A stretch of 34,434 bases of DNA, from the NCBI GenBank assembly GCA_021773555.1, contig JAJFKA010000080.1, positions 1 through 34,434 of the forward strand. Direction: 5' to 3'. The notes below the pieces were generated by a model. That model had not been told where the DNA came from. It saw nothing but the letters and a program-made list of their open reading frames with translations, and searched no databases. This document shows positions 1-10,480 of this stretch, piece after piece. This DNA is from Gammaproteobacteria bacterium (GTDB taxonomy: Bacteria; Pseudomonadota; Gammaproteobacteria; Pseudomonadales; Azotimanducaceae). Within the stretch, counting starts at the first letter, position 1. Every line of letters begins with the position of its first letter. A program made the translations under genes and the position numbers.

Positions 1-485
1 GACTTCAGCTTATAGATGCGTGCCCGGGAAAGCAGCGCATTGTTCAGTTCGAATGATGGGTTCTCTGTTGTCGCACCGATAAAGATCACGGTGCCATCTT
101 CGACAAAGGGTAAAAACGCATCCTGTTGTGACTTGTTAAACCGGTGGGCTTCGTCGACGAACAGCAGGGTTTTTCTGCCGGTAGCGCCGCGTTGCTGGCG
201 TGCGATGCCGATTGCTTCACGAATGTCTTTCACACCGGCCAGAACTGCAGAAATTGACTGAAAATGAATGTCACAGAGTTCCGAGATCATCCGTGCCAGC
301 GTCGTTTTACCGACTCCCGGCGGACCCCACAGGACCATCGAGTGCAGGCTGGAGGTTTCGATCGCTTTGCGCAACGGCTTGCCTGACCCCATCAGGTGTT
401 CCTGACCGATAAAATCATCCAGGCTACGGGGCCGCATGCGTGCAGCGAGCGGCTGATAAACATTACTGTCGTCAAAGAGTGACAT
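1..485 (-). CDS. rarA: Replication-associated recombination protein A (AAA+ ATPase), N-terminal part
   Basis: RarA (MgsA) is a cytoplasmic AAA+ ATPase of the clamp-loader/RuvB type that acts at stalled replication forks. About 161 N-terminal residues are visible; the rest lies beyond base 1, so the gene is cut by the window edge and not broken. The reading frame starts with ATG at 485 (MSLFDDSN) and shows the Walker A motif GPPGVGKTT at about residues 54-62, the Walker B motif DEAHRF, and the sensor-1 region GATTENPSF, all typical of this family. It lies 63 bp downstream of lolA on the same strand, the classic ftsK-lolA-rarA order, and is probably cotranscribed with them. Confidence 0.95.
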   Translation of the reverse strand, partial: MSLFDDSNVYQPLAARMRPRSLDDFIGQEHLMGSGKPLRKAIETSSLHSMVLWGPPGVGKTTLARMISELCDIHFQSISAVLAGVKDIREAIGIARQQRGATGRKTLLFVDEAHRFNKSQQDAFLPFVEDGTVIFIGATTENPSFELNNALLSRARIYKLK

Positions 486-548
486 GGTCCGATCCTGGTT
501 TGCCTGGCGGCCTGACCATCGTTATATGGGTGTCAATGCCGACCTCGT

Positions 549-1184
549 CTATCGATCATCAATAACATCGACATCGGCGGGTATTTCAAAAACAAACTGA
601 TGTGCCGCGATAGTCTCGTTGATCAGTACCTGTCCGAGATTGATTGTCGTCAACTGGCCGTTTGCTGCATTAATCCGGATCGTGTGCGGGATCCCTGCGC
701 GAAAATCCAGCGAAAGCGAACTGAACAGGCTGCTTTGTGTTCGTGGTTCAAGCAGAAAATATTCGCCAGCCTCATCAAGATACCCAGACACTGTGTAAGC
801 CTGCTCGATCTCTTCAGAACTACCAGCGAACAACAGTACGGGGACCTGATTAATATCAGTGTTCAGTTTGCTGATGATTACCTGCTCGAGTGCCTGATCA
901 TAGACCCAGAAATCGGCCCCATTCGAAACGAGGGTCTGCGCTGAAGGTTCAATCGTAACAAGCCTGAAGCGGTTTGGCTTGGCGATCCACAAACTGCCAG
1001 TCTGATGGGAAGTAAATCCGGTGCCGGCGTCGACGGAGATTTGCTCAAACTGCCCTGACAGGGTTGCAATATCAGCAAGGTAGGCCGATAGCCTGACACT
1101 ATGCTCAGCGGACCATGCTCCGGAGGTCGCGGACATCAAGGTCAGCATCAGTGGAAACATCATCCATTTATTTTGAGGGCGCAT
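549..1184 (-). CDS. lolA: Outer-membrane lipoprotein carrier protein LolA
   Basis: LolA is the periplasmic chaperone that takes lipoproteins released by LolCDE across the periplasm to LolB. The product has a signal peptide (hydrophobic stretch [19 protein letters not shown]) followed by a LolA-type beta-barrel sequence with SGQFEQ and [12 protein letters not shown] near the N-terminus. I chose ATG at 1184 (211 residues), which has GAGG nine bases upstream; an ATG at 1199 would add five residues and lies further inside ftsK. The start overlaps the 3' end of ftsK by 17 nt, which suggests translational coupling. Length and position between ftsK and rarA are normal for gammaproteobacteria. Confidence 0.93.
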   Translation of the reverse strand: MRPQNKWMMFPLMLTLMSATSGAWSAEHSVRLSAYLADIATLSGQFEQISVDAGTGFTSHQTGSLWIAKPNRFRLVTIEPSAQTLVSNGADFWVYDQALEQVIISKLNTDINQVPVLLFAGSSEEIEQAYTVSGYLDEAGEYFLLEPRTQSSLFSSLSLDFRAGIPHTIRINAANGQLTTINLGQVLINETIAAHQFVFEIPADVDVIDDR

Positions 1185-3501
1185 TAACCAGCACCTCACG
1201 AGAACCGTTGGTGCTCATTTCACTGACGACACCGGCCTGTTCCATCGTCTCGATCATTCTGGCTGCGCGGTTATAGCCAATCCGTAGTTTACGTTGTACC
1301 GCGGAAATAGAAGCTCGACGAGACTCTGTCACGAACAGAACCGCCTCATCGTACAACGCATCCGATTCACCATCATCTTCGTCCGATGAGTTGCCTGAGG
1401 TGCCCGGCATCAGATCTGCGTCGCTGCGACCATCCAGGATCTCGTCAAGATAATTCGGTTCACCCAATTCTTTCCAGCTTTCCACGACCCGGTGGACTTC
1501 ATCGTCGTCAACGAAAGCCCCGTGCACTCGAATCGGAAGTGCGGATCCTGCCGGCAGGTACAACATATCACCGTGACCTAACAGTTGTTCGGCACCGCCC
1601 TGATCAAGAATCGTTCGAGAATCGATCTTGCTGGATACCTGGAAGCCGATGCGGGTGGGAATATTGGCCTTAATCAAGCCGGTAATCACATCTACCGAGG
1701 GCCGCTGAGTCGCCAGCACCAGGTGGATGCCTGCCGCCCGCGCCTTTTGCGCAATCCGGGCAATTAACTGCTCTACTTTCTTGCCGACGATCATCATCAT
1801 GTCGGCAAATTCATCAATTATCACCACAATAAACGGCAAAGTCTCAAGATTGGGTGCCTGTTGTTCATCGTCATCAATCAGCGGATCAGGCAGCCAAAGC
1901 GGGTCAGTGATCGGCGTGCCCTCTTTTTCAGCATCTTTAACCTTGCGGTTGAAGCCCCCCACGTTACGCACCCCCATGGAAGCCATGAGACGATAGCGCC
2001 GCTCCATCTCAGCGACGCACCAGCGCAGAGCATTAGCCGCATCCTTCATATCCGTCACGACAGGTGTCAACAGATGCGGAATACCTTCATAGACGGCCAG
2101 TTCGAGCATTTTGGGATCAACCATAATCAGGCGAACGTCTTCAGGTGACGCCTTGAATAGAATTGACAGAATCATGGCGTTCAGCCCGACCGATTTGCCG
2201 GCACCCGTTGTCCCGGCAACCAACAGGTGTGGCATCTTTGCCAGGTCGACAACCACTGGTTCGCCTGCAATATCGTGGCCAAGGGCCAGCGATAATGGCG
2301 AACTCGCGTTGTCGTACTCCTTTGACGACAATACCTCACTCAATTTCACAATTTCGCGATCAACATTGGGAATTTCGATGCCGACCACGGGTTTACCCGG
2401 AATCACCTCAACCACGCGCACGCTGATTACGGCCAGTGAACGCGCCAAATCCTTGGCAAGCCCGGTGATACGGCTCACCTTGACTCCGGGTGCCGGCTGG
2501 ATCTCAAAGCGCGTAATGACAGGCCCTGGATAGACAGCAACGACTTCGGCCTCGACACTGTAATCCCGGAGTTTGAGTTCCAGCAGTCGCGACATGGCTT
2601 CCAGATCGCCAGGGGAATAACCGCGATCATTATTAACAACCGCCGCGTCCAGTAAATGTAATGCAGGCAGACCATCGACAGCGTCAATCTTGAACAGATT
2701 ACCCTGGCTTTCGCGAACCACGCGTTTGCTAACTTCTTTTTTCGGTTGTGGAGGCGCTTCTATCACCAGCGCGGGGCGATTCTGGTTTTGCTCTACATGG
2801 CGTTCCAGCGCCGCTTTCCGGGACTGGGTGGTCTGCAACAATTCGGCTTTTTCTGCACGATCTTTACGTATTCGCTCCCAGACCTCGGCACTTCGCGAGA
2901 CGATTGCGAGCGCGAGTCTGCCAGTGCCGTCCATCACACCCAGCCATGAAACATCGGCAAACGCGGTGATACCGAACAGGAAAAGCGCAAGCAGAATCAG
3001 CGTTGCACCAATGTAACTGAATATTGGTACCATTAATTCAGCCAGTTCTGTGCCGATAATGCCGCCACTGCCTTGCCTGAACTGTGCGCCGATGTCATAA
3101 AAGTGGAGGGCTGCGATACCGGCACCGGCGATCAGAGTCAAAGTGAGCCCCGTTAGCCGAAATGAGAAAAGCAGCCAGTGAAAGTTGTACGCGCTTTTTC
3201 GGTCCCGAAACATCTGCCAGGATTGGAAGGCGAGCATCAGCGGGAAAATGTACGCCATATAACCACACAGGGTGAGAAAAACGTCCGCTATCCAGGCGCC
3301 ACTTAGTCCCACCAGATTGGATACCTGTTCATCGCTTCCAGTATAGGTCCACCCAGGATCATCGGCATCGAAGCTGAAGAGGGCCAGGCACAGGTAAATG
3401 CACACTGCAACCAGCATGATCAGTCCACCTTCGCGCAACCGTGGGTAGAGGTGCGCGAGGGTATCTTCGGTCTCGGGCTTTCTGCTTTTGGCTTGTGCCA
3501 A
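1168..3501 (-). CDS. ftsK: DNA translocase FtsK
   Basis: FtsK is the septal DNA pump that clears chromosome termini and activates XerCD at dif. The 777-residue product has four predicted membrane segments (about residues 25-43, 68-92, 112-132 and 158-180), a short charged linker (about 205-265), the alpha/beta motor with Walker [10 protein letters not shown] at 429-437 and Walker [14 protein letters not shown], and a C-terminal winged-helix gamma domain (about 710-777, [17 protein letters not shown]) that reads KOPS sites. It is a compact version without the several-hundred-residue linker of E. coli FtsK. It is the first gene of the ftsK-lolA-rarA operon and diverges from trxB. Confidence 0.97.
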   Translation of the reverse strand: MAQAKSRKPETEDTLAHLYPRLREGGLIMLVAVCIYLCLALFSFDADDPGWTYTGSDEQVSNLVGLSGAWIADVFLTLCGYMAYIFPLMLAFQSWQMFRDRKSAYNFHWLLFSFRLTGLTLTLIAGAGIAALHFYDIGAQFRQGSGGIIGTELAELMVPIFSYIGATLILLALFLFGITAFADVSWLGVMDGTGRLALAIVSRSAEVWERIRKDRAEKAELLQTTQSRKAALERHVEQNQNRPALVIEAPPQPKKEVSKRVVRESQGNLFKIDAVDGLPALHLLDAAVVNNDRGYSPGDLEAMSRLLELKLRDYSVEAEVVAVYPGPVITRFEIQPAPGVKVSRITGLAKDLARSLAVISVRVVEVIPGKPVVGIEIPNVDREIVKLSEVLSSKEYDNASSPLSLALGHDIAGEPVVVDLAKMPHLLVAGTTGAGKSVGLNAMILSILFKASPEDVRLIMVDPKMLELAVYEGIPHLLTPVVTDMKDAANALRWCVAEMERRYRLMASMGVRNVGGFNRKVKDAEKEGTPITDPLWLPDPLIDDDEQQAPNLETLPFIVVIIDEFADMMMIVGKKVEQLIARIAQKARAAGIHLVLATQRPSVDVITGLIKANIPTRIGFQVSSKIDSRTILDQGGAEQLLGHGDMLYLPAGSALPIRVHGAFVDDDEVHRVVESWKELGEPNYLDEILDGRSDADLMPGTSGNSSDEDDGESDALYDEAVLFVTESRRASISAVQRKLRIGYNRAARMIETMEQAGVVSEMSTNGSREVLVNAPSK

Positions 3502-3795
3502 AGGGGTGTACTCCCATTATTTGGCGATGAAATTCGAGCGTTTACAGGCGCTAACCGCCAGCGTATTTTACGTGTCCTGCACCATGCTAAAGTATTCTTT
3601 AAATATCTATAATAATCAAACTGTTACATCATATATCCAGAACTGGGTTTTAGAAAAGCTTTTATTCACTTTATGCCAGTTGAATCTATCGACCCGGGGG
3701 CTCTGTGCTGTATCATGGCGAATTTTTAACAAACTGAAGTCTGCGGCGAGCGTCGGCCGTCCTGGTTTCAGGTCAACCAGTCACCAGAGGAATGA
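3502..3795. promoter_or_regulatory. Divergent ftsK/trxB intergenic region
   Basis: This 294-bp AT-rich gap separates the divergent ftsK and trxB genes and must hold both promoters. A perfect TATAAT hexamer is at 3608-3613 on the plus strand, but the sequence 17 bp upstream (TGCTAA) is a poor -35, so the assignment is weak. CTGGTT at 3762-3767 and AACCAG at 3775-3780 can form a small hairpin just before the trxB ribosome-binding site GAGGAA. I see no gene or gene relic here. Pseudomonads and enterics often carry lrp next to ftsK; nothing of it is visible. Confidence 0.4.
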
Positions 3796-4740
<945 letters not shown>

Positions 4741-4748
4741 TCCTGCTC

Positions 4749-5456
4749 ATGGGAACCGTCGCCTGGCTGGATACAGCAATAGTGTTCCCGTCGATCGACA
4801 ATGCGTTAGCCGAGCCAAACGGTCTACTGGCAGCAGGCGGGGACCTTTCCGTCGAGAGACTGATCCATGCCTACCAGCGCGGGATATTTCCCTGGTTTGA
4901 GCAGGATCAGCCAATTCTATGGTGGTCCCCGGAGCCACGCTCTGTGGTGATACCGGGCCATCTCAAAATCAGCCGGAGTCTGGCAAGGACCTTGCGGGGA
5001 AACCGGTTCGAGGTACGTTGCGACACACAATTCTCGGAAGTCATCCGCGCCTGCGCAGAACCACGAAGTTATTCAAACGAGACATGGATATCACCAGAGA
5101 TGATTGACGCGTATATCCGGCTTCACCACGAGGGGTATGCGCATTCAATCGAGGTTTACGCCGCGTCCGAACTCGTCGGTGGCCTGTATGGCGTATCACT
5201 TGGCAGAATGTTCTTTGGCGAGTCCATGTTCCACCGGGTTACAGACGCATCGAAAGTTGCCTTTGCCTATCTCGACCGGCTGATGCTCGACCTTGATTGC
5301 CCACTGATAGACTGCCAGATCCCCAACGCACATCTTGACTCACTGGGCGCGAACACGATCAGCCGGTCGGAATTTAAGCGATACCTCGCCCAAAACGAGC
5401 TCGAATCGAACCCCATTGACTGGCAACTGGTGCCGGAACACCTGCCATCATGGTAA
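4749..5456 (+). CDS. aat: Leucyl/phenylalanyl-tRNA-protein transferase
   Basis: Aat attaches Leu or Phe from aminoacyl-tRNA to proteins with N-terminal Lys or Arg, creating primary N-degrons for ClpS/ClpAP. The 235-residue protein shows the family blocks FPSIDNALAEPNGLLAAGGDLS near the start, then RGIFPWFEQDQPILWWSPEPRSV, GGLYGVSLGRMFFGESMF and LIDCQIPNAHLDSLGA. Its length is typical of the E. coli enzyme. It follows trxB after an 8-bp gap and precedes bpt by 42 bp, in the same run as a second N-end-rule transferase. ATG at 4749 is the only start that preserves the conserved N-terminus. Confidence 0.96.
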   Translation: MGTVAWLDTAIVFPSIDNALAEPNGLLAAGGDLSVERLIHAYQRGIFPWFEQDQPILWWSPEPRSVVIPGHLKISRSLARTLRGNRFEVRCDTQFSEVIRACAEPRSYSNETWISPEMIDAYIRLHHEGYAHSIEVYAASELVGGLYGVSLGRMFFGESMFHRVTDASKVAFAYLDRLMLDLDCPLIDCQIPNAHLDSLGANTISRSEFKRYLAQNELESNPIDWQLVPEHLPSW

Positions 5457-5498
5457 GTTAGGCAGTCACGGTACTGAACCTGCAGCCCGAATTGTGAA

Positions 5499-6233
5499 AT
5501 GACATCGCTTTCCGAACTACGATTTTTCACCACACCTGCCCATGATTGCAGCTATCTTGCCGGGGAAAAAGCAAACACGCTGTTTGTCGACCCGCTCGCG
5601 CATATTGACACAGATGTCTATTCAGCTCTGTCCGCAGTTGGCTTCCGCCGTAGTGGCAGTCACATCTATCGGCCCTACTGCCAACAGTGCAATGCCTGCA
5701 TTCCAGTGCGAGTTCCGGTAGCGCATTTTAAACCAAGGCGCAGTCAGAAACGCGTATTACATGCCAACAAAAATTTGCGGGTGCGGAAGTTAAGACCTCG
5801 ATTAACCGATGAATACTACCGACTCTATGAACGCTATATCAATGCCCGGCACGGCGACGGCGACATGTTTCCCCCTGATATCGAACAGTTTCGATCGTTT
5901 CTGGTTGACGGACGGTCTGAGGCAATGTTCATCGAGTACCGGGAACACAACCAGTTATTTGCCATCGCGGTGGTCGATCAACTTAATGACGGCTTATCCG
6001 CAATTTATACCTTTTTCGAACCTGAATTTGAGAGCAGGAGCCCCGGAGTGTTTGCGATTCTCGATCTGATTCAGCAAACCAGGGCATTGGGATTACCCTA
6101 CCTTTACCTGGGTTATTGGATAAAACAGAGTCAAAAGATGAACTATAAAATGGACTACCAGCCCATGGAAACATACCTCGACAACCAATGGACAGTGGCG
6201 AAAATCAAAAATAGCGTAGAAAATGAAGAATAG
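5499..6233 (+). CDS. bpt: Aspartate/glutamate leucyltransferase (Bpt/Ate family)
   Basis: Bpt transfers Leu from Leu-tRNA to proteins with N-terminal Asp or Glu, producing N-degrons read by ClpS. The 244-residue product has the conserved N-terminal cysteine cluster (HDCSYL, then YCQQCNACIPVRV at about residues 63-75), the ATE1-like C-terminal block YLYLGYWIKQSQKMNYK and the pattern SAIYTFFEPEFESRSPG. These features identify the bacterial Bpt branch of the arginyltransferase superfamily. It sits between aat and infA as in many gammaproteobacteria. Leu as the donated residue is inferred from family knowledge of Bpt, not from a visible residue. Confidence 0.94.
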   Translation: MTSLSELRFFTTPAHDCSYLAGEKANTLFVDPLAHIDTDVYSALSAVGFRRSGSHIYRPYCQQCNACIPVRVPVAHFKPRRSQKRVLHANKNLRVRKLRPRLTDEYYRLYERYINARHGDGDMFPPDIEQFRSFLVDGRSEAMFIEYREHNQLFAIAVVDQLNDGLSAIYTFFEPEFESRSPGVFAILDLIQQTRALGLPYLYLGYWIKQSQKMNYKMDYQPMETYLDNQWTVAKIKNSVENEE

Positions 6234-6248
6234 GAGCGTCTACGTGCT

Positions 6249-6277
6249 TTGCCATAGTGGGGATTATCAGGCACAAT
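6249..6277 (+). promoter_or_regulatory. Candidate sigma-70 promoter for infA
   Basis: TTGCCA (6249-6254) and CACAAT (6272-6277) are separated by exactly 17 bp, giving 5/6 and 4/6 matches to the -35 and -10 consensus. They lie just downstream of the bpt stop and about 48 bp before the infA start, so infA probably has its own promoter besides read-through from aat-bpt. Confidence 0.5.
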
Positions 6278-6324
6278 GCACGCCGTTTTACATCGTGGCT
6301 AAGCGCTGGATACTGAGGAGTTGA

Positions 6325-6540
6325 ATGGCAAAAGAAGAACAAATACAGATGACCGGGACTGTTGTGGATACCCTTCCCAACACCATGTTTCGGGTTGAAC
6401 TGGAGAACGGACACGTAGTGACCGCTCATATCTCGGGAAAAATGCGCAAGAATTACATCAAGATACTCACGGGCGATGCGGTGAAAGTTGAAGTCACGCC
6501 CTATGATCTCACCAAGGGTAGAATCACCTTCAGGGAATAG
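6325..6540 (+). CDS. infA: Translation initiation factor IF-1
   Basis: IF-1 binds the ribosomal A site during initiation and cooperates with IF-2 and IF-3. The 71-residue product is a complete S1/OB-fold protein with the family-defining sequence [19 protein letters not shown], the block [21 protein letters not shown] and the end KGRITFRE. Length is one residue shorter than E. coli IF-1. A strong ribosome-binding site GAGGAG precedes the ATG at a normal distance. It is the last plus-strand gene before convergent clpA; the 106-bp space between them holds a CTGCCA repeat and no obvious T-run terminator. Confidence 0.98.
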   Translation: MAKEEQIQMTGTVVDTLPNTMFRVELENGHVVTAHISGKMRKNYIKILTGDAVKVEVTPYDLTKGRITFRE

Positions 6541-6544
6541 TTAC

Positions 6545-6576
6545 CTGCCACCTGCCACTGCCACTGCCAGCTGCCA
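6545..6576 (+). repeat. Short CTGCCA tandem repeat between infA and clpA
   Basis: Five copies of the hexamer CTGCCA begin at 6545, 6552, 6558, 6564 and 6571, so the period alternates 7, 6, 6, 7. The cluster starts five bases after the infA stop, in the intergenic space shared by convergent infA and clpA. It is a degenerate microsatellite; no hairpin or T-run is associated with it. Confidence 0.8.
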
Positions 6577-6646
6577 GTATCAACATCCATCCATTTCCCT
6601 TGTCAGACGCCATGAATGTGACTCTCGGATAATCCGTTAGCCTGTA

Positions 6647-8908
6647 TCAAACAGATAGCGGTTCATCCATCTCCAGCACCAATTCACCACTCTCAACAAC
6701 GACTCGAACTTCGCCACCATTTTTTGACAGTCGACCAAACAGGATGTCCTCCGCAAGATCCTTCTTTATTTTGTTCTGGATGAGGCGTTGCATGGGTCGC
6801 GCTCCCATCAACTCGTCGTATCCATGCTCGGCAAGCCACTCACGTGCTTCGTCGCTGATATTCAAAAGGACTTTTTTGTCATCCAGTTGAACCTGTATTT
6901 CCACCAGGAACTTGTCTACGACGGTACGAATGACCTCCCGCGAAAGTGAATGGAACTGGATAATGCTATCCAGGCGGTTGCGAAACTCCGGTGTAAACAT
7001 CTTCTTGAGTATTTCCATGCCATCCAGGGAGTGGTCCTGGGTATTAAATCCAATGGAACTACGGCTCATTTCCTGTGCACCCGCATTAGTGGTCATCACG
7101 AGGACTACATTTCTGAAGTCCGCCTTGCGGCCATTGTTATCCGTTAGCGTGCCATGGTCCATCACTTGCAACAGCAGGTTAAAGACATCTGGATGCGCCT
7201 TTTCGATTTCGTCCAGCAGTAATACACAATGTGGTTGTTTGGTAATTGATTCTGTTAGCAGTCCACCCTGATCGTATCCAATATATCCTGGAGGCGCCCC
7301 AATCAGTCGCGAAACCGTGTGCCGTTCCATGTATTCAGACATGTCAAACCGGATCATCTCGATGCCCATGATACGAGCAAGCTGACGACAAACTTCCGTT
7401 TTACCCACGCCGGTTGGCCCGGAGAACAGAAATGAACCAATCGGCCTTTCACCTTCTCGCAATCCGGCGCGTGAAAGTTTAATGGCACTCGCCAGCGATT
7501 CGATTGCTTCATCCTGACCGAAAATAACCATTTTCAGATTGGTCTCAAGATCGCGTAGCGCTGCCTTGTCTGAATGCGACACAGATGCAGGCGGAATACG
7601 TGCAATTTTTGCGACCATCCTTTCAACGTCGGCAACGCCAATTTGCTTCTTGCGTTTAGCCGGGGACTGGAGTCGTTGATACGCACCTGCCTCGTCGATG
7701 ACATCGATGGCTTTGTCGGGCATGAAGCGGTCGTTGATATATTTGTCTGCCAGTTCTGCGGCCACCTTCAACGCACGATCGGTATATTTCAATTGGTGGT
7801 GTTCTTCGAATCGGGTTTTTAATCCCTTGAGTATCTGGTACGTGTCCTCGACATTTGGCTCGCTCACATCAATCTTCTGGAATCGGCGTGACAAAGCACG
7901 ATCCTTATCAAATATGCCGCGATATTCCTGATAAGTTGTCGAACCGATGCAGCGGATCTCGCCGGAAGCCAGCAAGGGTTTGAGTAAATTGGAGGCATCC
8001 ATGACGCCTCCAGAAGCTGCGCCCGCACCGATGATGGTGTGGATTTCATCAATGAAGAGGATCTGGTTGGTGGTTTCTTTTAACTGATTGAGCAGGCTTT
8101 TTAGTCGCTTCTCGAAATCGCCACGGTATTTAGTACCTGCCAGTAGTGCACCCAGATCGAGGGAATACACAACACTGTCCTTGATAATGTCCGGCACTTG
8201 TCCGTCAACGATCATTTTTGCCAGCCCCTCGGCGATAGCGGTCTTACCGACACCCGCCTCACCAACGAGCAATGGATTATTCTTGCGTCGTCGGGAAAGT
8301 ATCTGCACAACCCGTTCAACCTCATCCACTCGACCAACCAGTGGATCAATAAGACCTTTGCGGGCTTGTTCATTCAAATTGGAAGTGTAGGCCTCCAGCG
8401 GGCTGGGTGCCTTCTCTTCTTCGCCGGCTACCCCTTCTACATTCTCCGGGGGCTCACCTTCTTCTTCTCTTCCATCCTTTCGGGTTCCGTGTGCAATGAA
8501 GTTGACAACATCAATACGATTAACTTCCTGTTGTTTCAACAGGTAAACCGCATGGCTTTCCTGCTCGCTGAATATGGCGACCAGGACACTGGCTCCAGTG
8601 ACCTCTTTGCGACCGCTCGATTGAACGTGAAAAACGGCCCGCTGCAGGACACGTTGAAAACCTAAGGTAGGTTGGGTTTCCCGATCACTTTCGTTTTTGG
8701 GAATCAATGGTGTCGTCGCTTCGAGGAAATCCACCAGCTCTTTTTGCAGTTTCTCGATATCAACTCCGCAGGCACGCAGCACTGTGACTGCTGCGGTATT
8801 GTCCAGCAGGGAAAGCAGCAGATGTTCAACCGACATCAGCTCATGCCGCTTTGCCCGTGCGTCTTTAAACGCAAGGTTTAATGTTACTTCGAGTTCTCTG
8901 CTAAGCAT
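6647..8908 (-). CDS. clpA: ATP-dependent Clp protease ATP-binding subunit ClpA
   Basis: ClpA is the hexameric AAA+ unfoldase that feeds substrates, including N-degron proteins delivered by ClpS, into ClpP. The 753-residue protein has the N-domain double repeat (residues 1-140) to which ClpS binds, an acidic linker (about 145-168), AAA module D1 with Walker [10 protein letters not shown] near 215, and module D2 with Walker [10 protein letters not shown] near 500. The ClpP-docking loop is visible as SIGF followed by [10 protein letters not shown]. Length matches E. coli ClpA. It lies 14 bp downstream of clpS, the usual clpS-clpA operon. clpP is not in this window. Confidence 0.97.
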   Translation of the reverse strand: MLSRELEVTLNLAFKDARAKRHELMSVEHLLLSLLDNTAAVTVLRACGVDIEKLQKELVDFLEATTPLIPKNESDRETQPTLGFQRVLQRAVFHVQSSGRKEVTGASVLVAIFSEQESHAVYLLKQQEVNRIDVVNFIAHGTRKDGREEEGEPPENVEGVAGEEEKAPSPLEAYTSNLNEQARKGLIDPLVGRVDEVERVVQILSRRRKNNPLLVGEAGVGKTAIAEGLAKMIVDGQVPDIIKDSVVYSLDLGALLAGTKYRGDFEKRLKSLLNQLKETTNQILFIDEIHTIIGAGAASGGVMDASNLLKPLLASGEIRCIGSTTYQEYRGIFDKDRALSRRFQKIDVSEPNVEDTYQILKGLKTRFEEHHQLKYTDRALKVAAELADKYINDRFMPDKAIDVIDEAGAYQRLQSPAKRKKQIGVADVERMVAKIARIPPASVSHSDKAALRDLETNLKMVIFGQDEAIESLASAIKLSRAGLREGERPIGSFLFSGPTGVGKTEVCRQLARIMGIEMIRFDMSEYMERHTVSRLIGAPPGYIGYDQGGLLTESITKQPHCVLLLDEIEKAHPDVFNLLLQVMDHGTLTDNNGRKADFRNVVLVMTTNAGAQEMSRSSIGFNTQDHSLDGMEILKKMFTPEFRNRLDSIIQFHSLSREVIRTVVDKFLVEIQVQLDDKKVLLNISDEAREWLAEHGYDELMGARPMQRLIQNKIKKDLAEDILFGRLSKNGGEVRVVVESGELVLEMDEPLSV

Positions 8909-8922
8909 TGCTTATCCTGATG

Positions 8923-9294
8923 TTAATCCGTTGCCTCGATATCTGATACCAGCGGATGTTGGTTTTCCTGCGCGTATTGGTTAACTTGTGCACACTTGGT
9001 TTCAGCAACGTCCCGGGTAAAAATACCACAGGTCGCCTTTCCGGTGGTGTGAACCGCAAGCATCACCTGAGTGGCCTTCTCCCTGTCCATGCTAAAGAAT
9101 ATTTGCAGGACCTCAACCACAAATTCCATAGGGGTATAGTCGTCGTTCAGAAGCACCACCTTGTACATCGGCGGCTTTTTTAGTTTCGGTTTAGCGGGTG
9201 CCTCAATAACGCCGATATCCCGGCCCGGCTCGCGTTCATTGTCACTTTCGTCGTTATCACTGCTATTCGCTTTGATAATTCGCGCATTACTCAT
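8923..9294 (-). CDS. clpS: ATP-dependent Clp protease adaptor ClpS
   Basis: ClpS recognises N-terminal Leu, Phe, Tyr and Trp and hands the protein to ClpA. The 123-residue product has a charged, flexible N-terminal extension (about residues 1-35) and the adaptor core with [20 protein letters not shown], which holds the residues that contact the N-degron amino group, and [11 protein letters not shown], which lines the hydrophobic pocket. Length is slightly above E. coli ClpS (106) because of the extension. It is the first gene of clpS-clpA and diverges from cspD. Confidence 0.96.
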   Translation of the reverse strand: MSNARIIKANSSDNDESDNEREPGRDIGVIEAPAKPKLKKPPMYKVVLLNDDYTPMEFVVEVLQIFFSMDREKATQVMLAVHTTGKATCGIFTRDVAETKCAQVNQYAQENQHPLVSDIEATD

Positions 9295-9644
9295 TTGTTA
9301 TGGTGCCTCATGTAAAAGTTTCAAGCGCCTGCGCTTAATCACGGTGTTATTGACCGTCTGAATCATAGTTGAAAAAGTTAGCCACGGTTGGTCCGATTTG
9401 CATATTCCAGCAAAAAATCCCGTGAGATTAAAGCGACTATTGACGTTTTGTCAGATCCGCATGAAGGCGGATCGAATCTGGCCTCCGCGGACTTCAGCCC
9501 GGACCGAGGGCACGCTAAAAAACAGGGAATTTCGCTGATCGCCGCTTGACATGCCCTTTTTTCGCCATAAAGTATGGAGTTGCACACTATAAGGGATCAG
9601 GCCTTACCCTCCATAGTGCTCCTATGCTACGAGGTAGACCCGTC
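9295..9644. other. clpS/cspD divergent intergenic region with hairpin
   Basis: This 350-bp gap carries no gene I can support. A perfect hairpin, GATCCGC (9454-9460) and GCGGATC (9467-9473) with a six-base loop, lies near the middle; no T-run follows it, so it is not a standard intrinsic terminator. The cspD promoter is at 9546-9573. A 69-codon open frame on the minus strand (9378-9587) has no family resemblance and crosses that promoter, so I did not call it. Confidence 0.5.
9546..9573 (+). promoter_or_regulatory. Candidate sigma-70 promoter for cspD
   Basis: A perfect -35 TTGACA is at 9546-9551 and a 4/6 -10 TAAAGT at 9568-9573, with a 16-bp spacer. Transcription would start near 9580, giving a leader of about 65 nt before the GTG start at 9645. 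The promoter overlaps an upstream in-frame ATG at 9546, which argues against using that ATG as the start of cspD. Confidence 0.55.
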
Positions 9645-9893
9645 GTGCCAAATGGTCGCGTGAAGTGGTTTAACAATGCCAAGGGCTATGGTTTCATTCT
9701 TCCAGACGATGGTGGAGAAGATTTTTTTGCCCACTATTCTTCAATTCAGATGGACGGGTACAAAACACTGAAGGCCGGACAAGCCGTTATTTTCGACATT
9801 CTGGAAGGTCCCAAGGGTTCTCATGCCATCAATATCCAACCGGTCCCCGAAGAAGATGGTGCGGAACCCGAGCCACCCGAGCCAGAAGGCTAG
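9645..9893 (+). CDS. cspD: Cold-shock domain protein, CspD type
   Basis: This is a single cold-shock OB-fold protein that binds single-stranded nucleic acid. CspD of E. coli inhibits replication in stationary phase, and the strong similarity (RVKWFNNAKGYGFI, GGEDFFAHYSSIQMDGYKTLKAGQ) supports the CspD subtype. RNP1 (KGYGFI) and RNP2 (FFAHY) are intact. I chose GTG at 9645 (82 residues, MPNGRVKWF), with GAGG ten bases upstream. In-frame ATGs at 9624 and 9546 would add a non-homologous leader, and the latter falls in the promoter. The C-terminus ends in an acidic, proline-rich tail. It lies upstream of and divergent from clpS, as in pseudomonads. Confidence 0.9.
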   Translation: MPNGRVKWFNNAKGYGFILPDDGGEDFFAHYSSIQMDGYKTLKAGQAVIFDILEGPKGSHAINIQPVPEEDGAEPEPPEPEG

Positions 9894-9922
9894 TACGATC
9901 ACCCATTCCTCTCCGGTCAGCC

Positions 9923-10480
9923 GTGGCTGAAATAATTCTGCTGAATAAACCCTACGGTGTACTCTGCCAGTTCACCGGCAGTACTCCGAATCTCTCGGAT
10001 CTGATTGATGTGCCTGGCTTTTATGCCGCCGGTCGACTGGATAAGGACAGCGAAGGACTGGTTTTGTTGACCGGTGATGGAAAGCTTCAGGCCAGGATCG
10101 CGGATCCGAAATTCAAAATGACAAAGACTTACTGGGTGCAGGTGGAGGGTGAGGTCACTGACAAAGCCCTCGAATTACTTGAACAGGGGGTTTTGTTGAA
10201 AGATGGGCTCACCCGAAACGGGCATGCTGGTACCTTCGACGCGCCACTTGAAGCGCGAATTCCACCGATACGTTATCGCGCTGCAATTCCGACCTCCTGG
10301 TTACGATTGTCAATAACCGAAGGCCGAAACCGGCAGGTTCGACGCATGACTGCTGCGGTTGGATTTCCGACATTAAGGTTGTATCGGTACAAAATCGGCC
10401 CCTGGGATACCGACGGTCTCGCACCGGGTGAATCACGCCGAATACGCGTCGATCCTGGGATGCTCGAACAAAACCCTTAG
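9923..10480 (+). CDS. rluE: 23S rRNA pseudouridine(2457) synthase RluE-like
   Basis: RluE converts U2457 of 23S rRNA to pseudouridine. The 185-residue product belongs to the RsuA/RluB/E/F family without an S4 domain, which matches RluE. It shows LLNKPYGVLCQFT at the N-terminus, the catalytic motif GRLDKDSEGLVLLT with Asp40, and EGRNRQVRRMTAAVGFPTLRL near the C-terminus. The start is GTG at 9923, chosen because the conserved N-terminus begins there. It lies 29 bp after cspD and its stop overlaps the 3' end of convergent moaE by 4 bp. The exact target uridine is inferred from family and length. Confidence 0.88.
   Translation: MAEIILLNKPYGVLCQFTGSTPNLSDLIDVPGFYAAGRLDKDSEGLVLLTGDGKLQARIADPKFKMTKTYWVQVEGEVTDKALELLEQGVLLKDGLTRNGHAGTFDAPLEARIPPIRYRAAIPTSWLRLSITEGRNRQVRRMTAAVGFPTLRLYRYKIGPWDTDGLAPGESRRIRVDPGMLEQNP

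Noticed and set aside
2111-2533. Long plus-strand open frame opposite ftsK (140 codons), and similar ones opposite clpA and moaE
   Set aside because: They are antisense to strongly conserved genes and show no family features; typical shadow frames.
9378-9587. 69-codon minus-strand open frame between clpS and cspD
   Set aside because: No family resemblance, no ribosome-binding site, and it covers the TTGACA promoter of cspD; probably chance.
9546-9644. N-terminal extension of cspD from ATG 9546 or 9624
   Set aside because: The extension has no cold-shock homology and begins in the -35 box; GTG at 9645 with GAGG upstream fits the family start.
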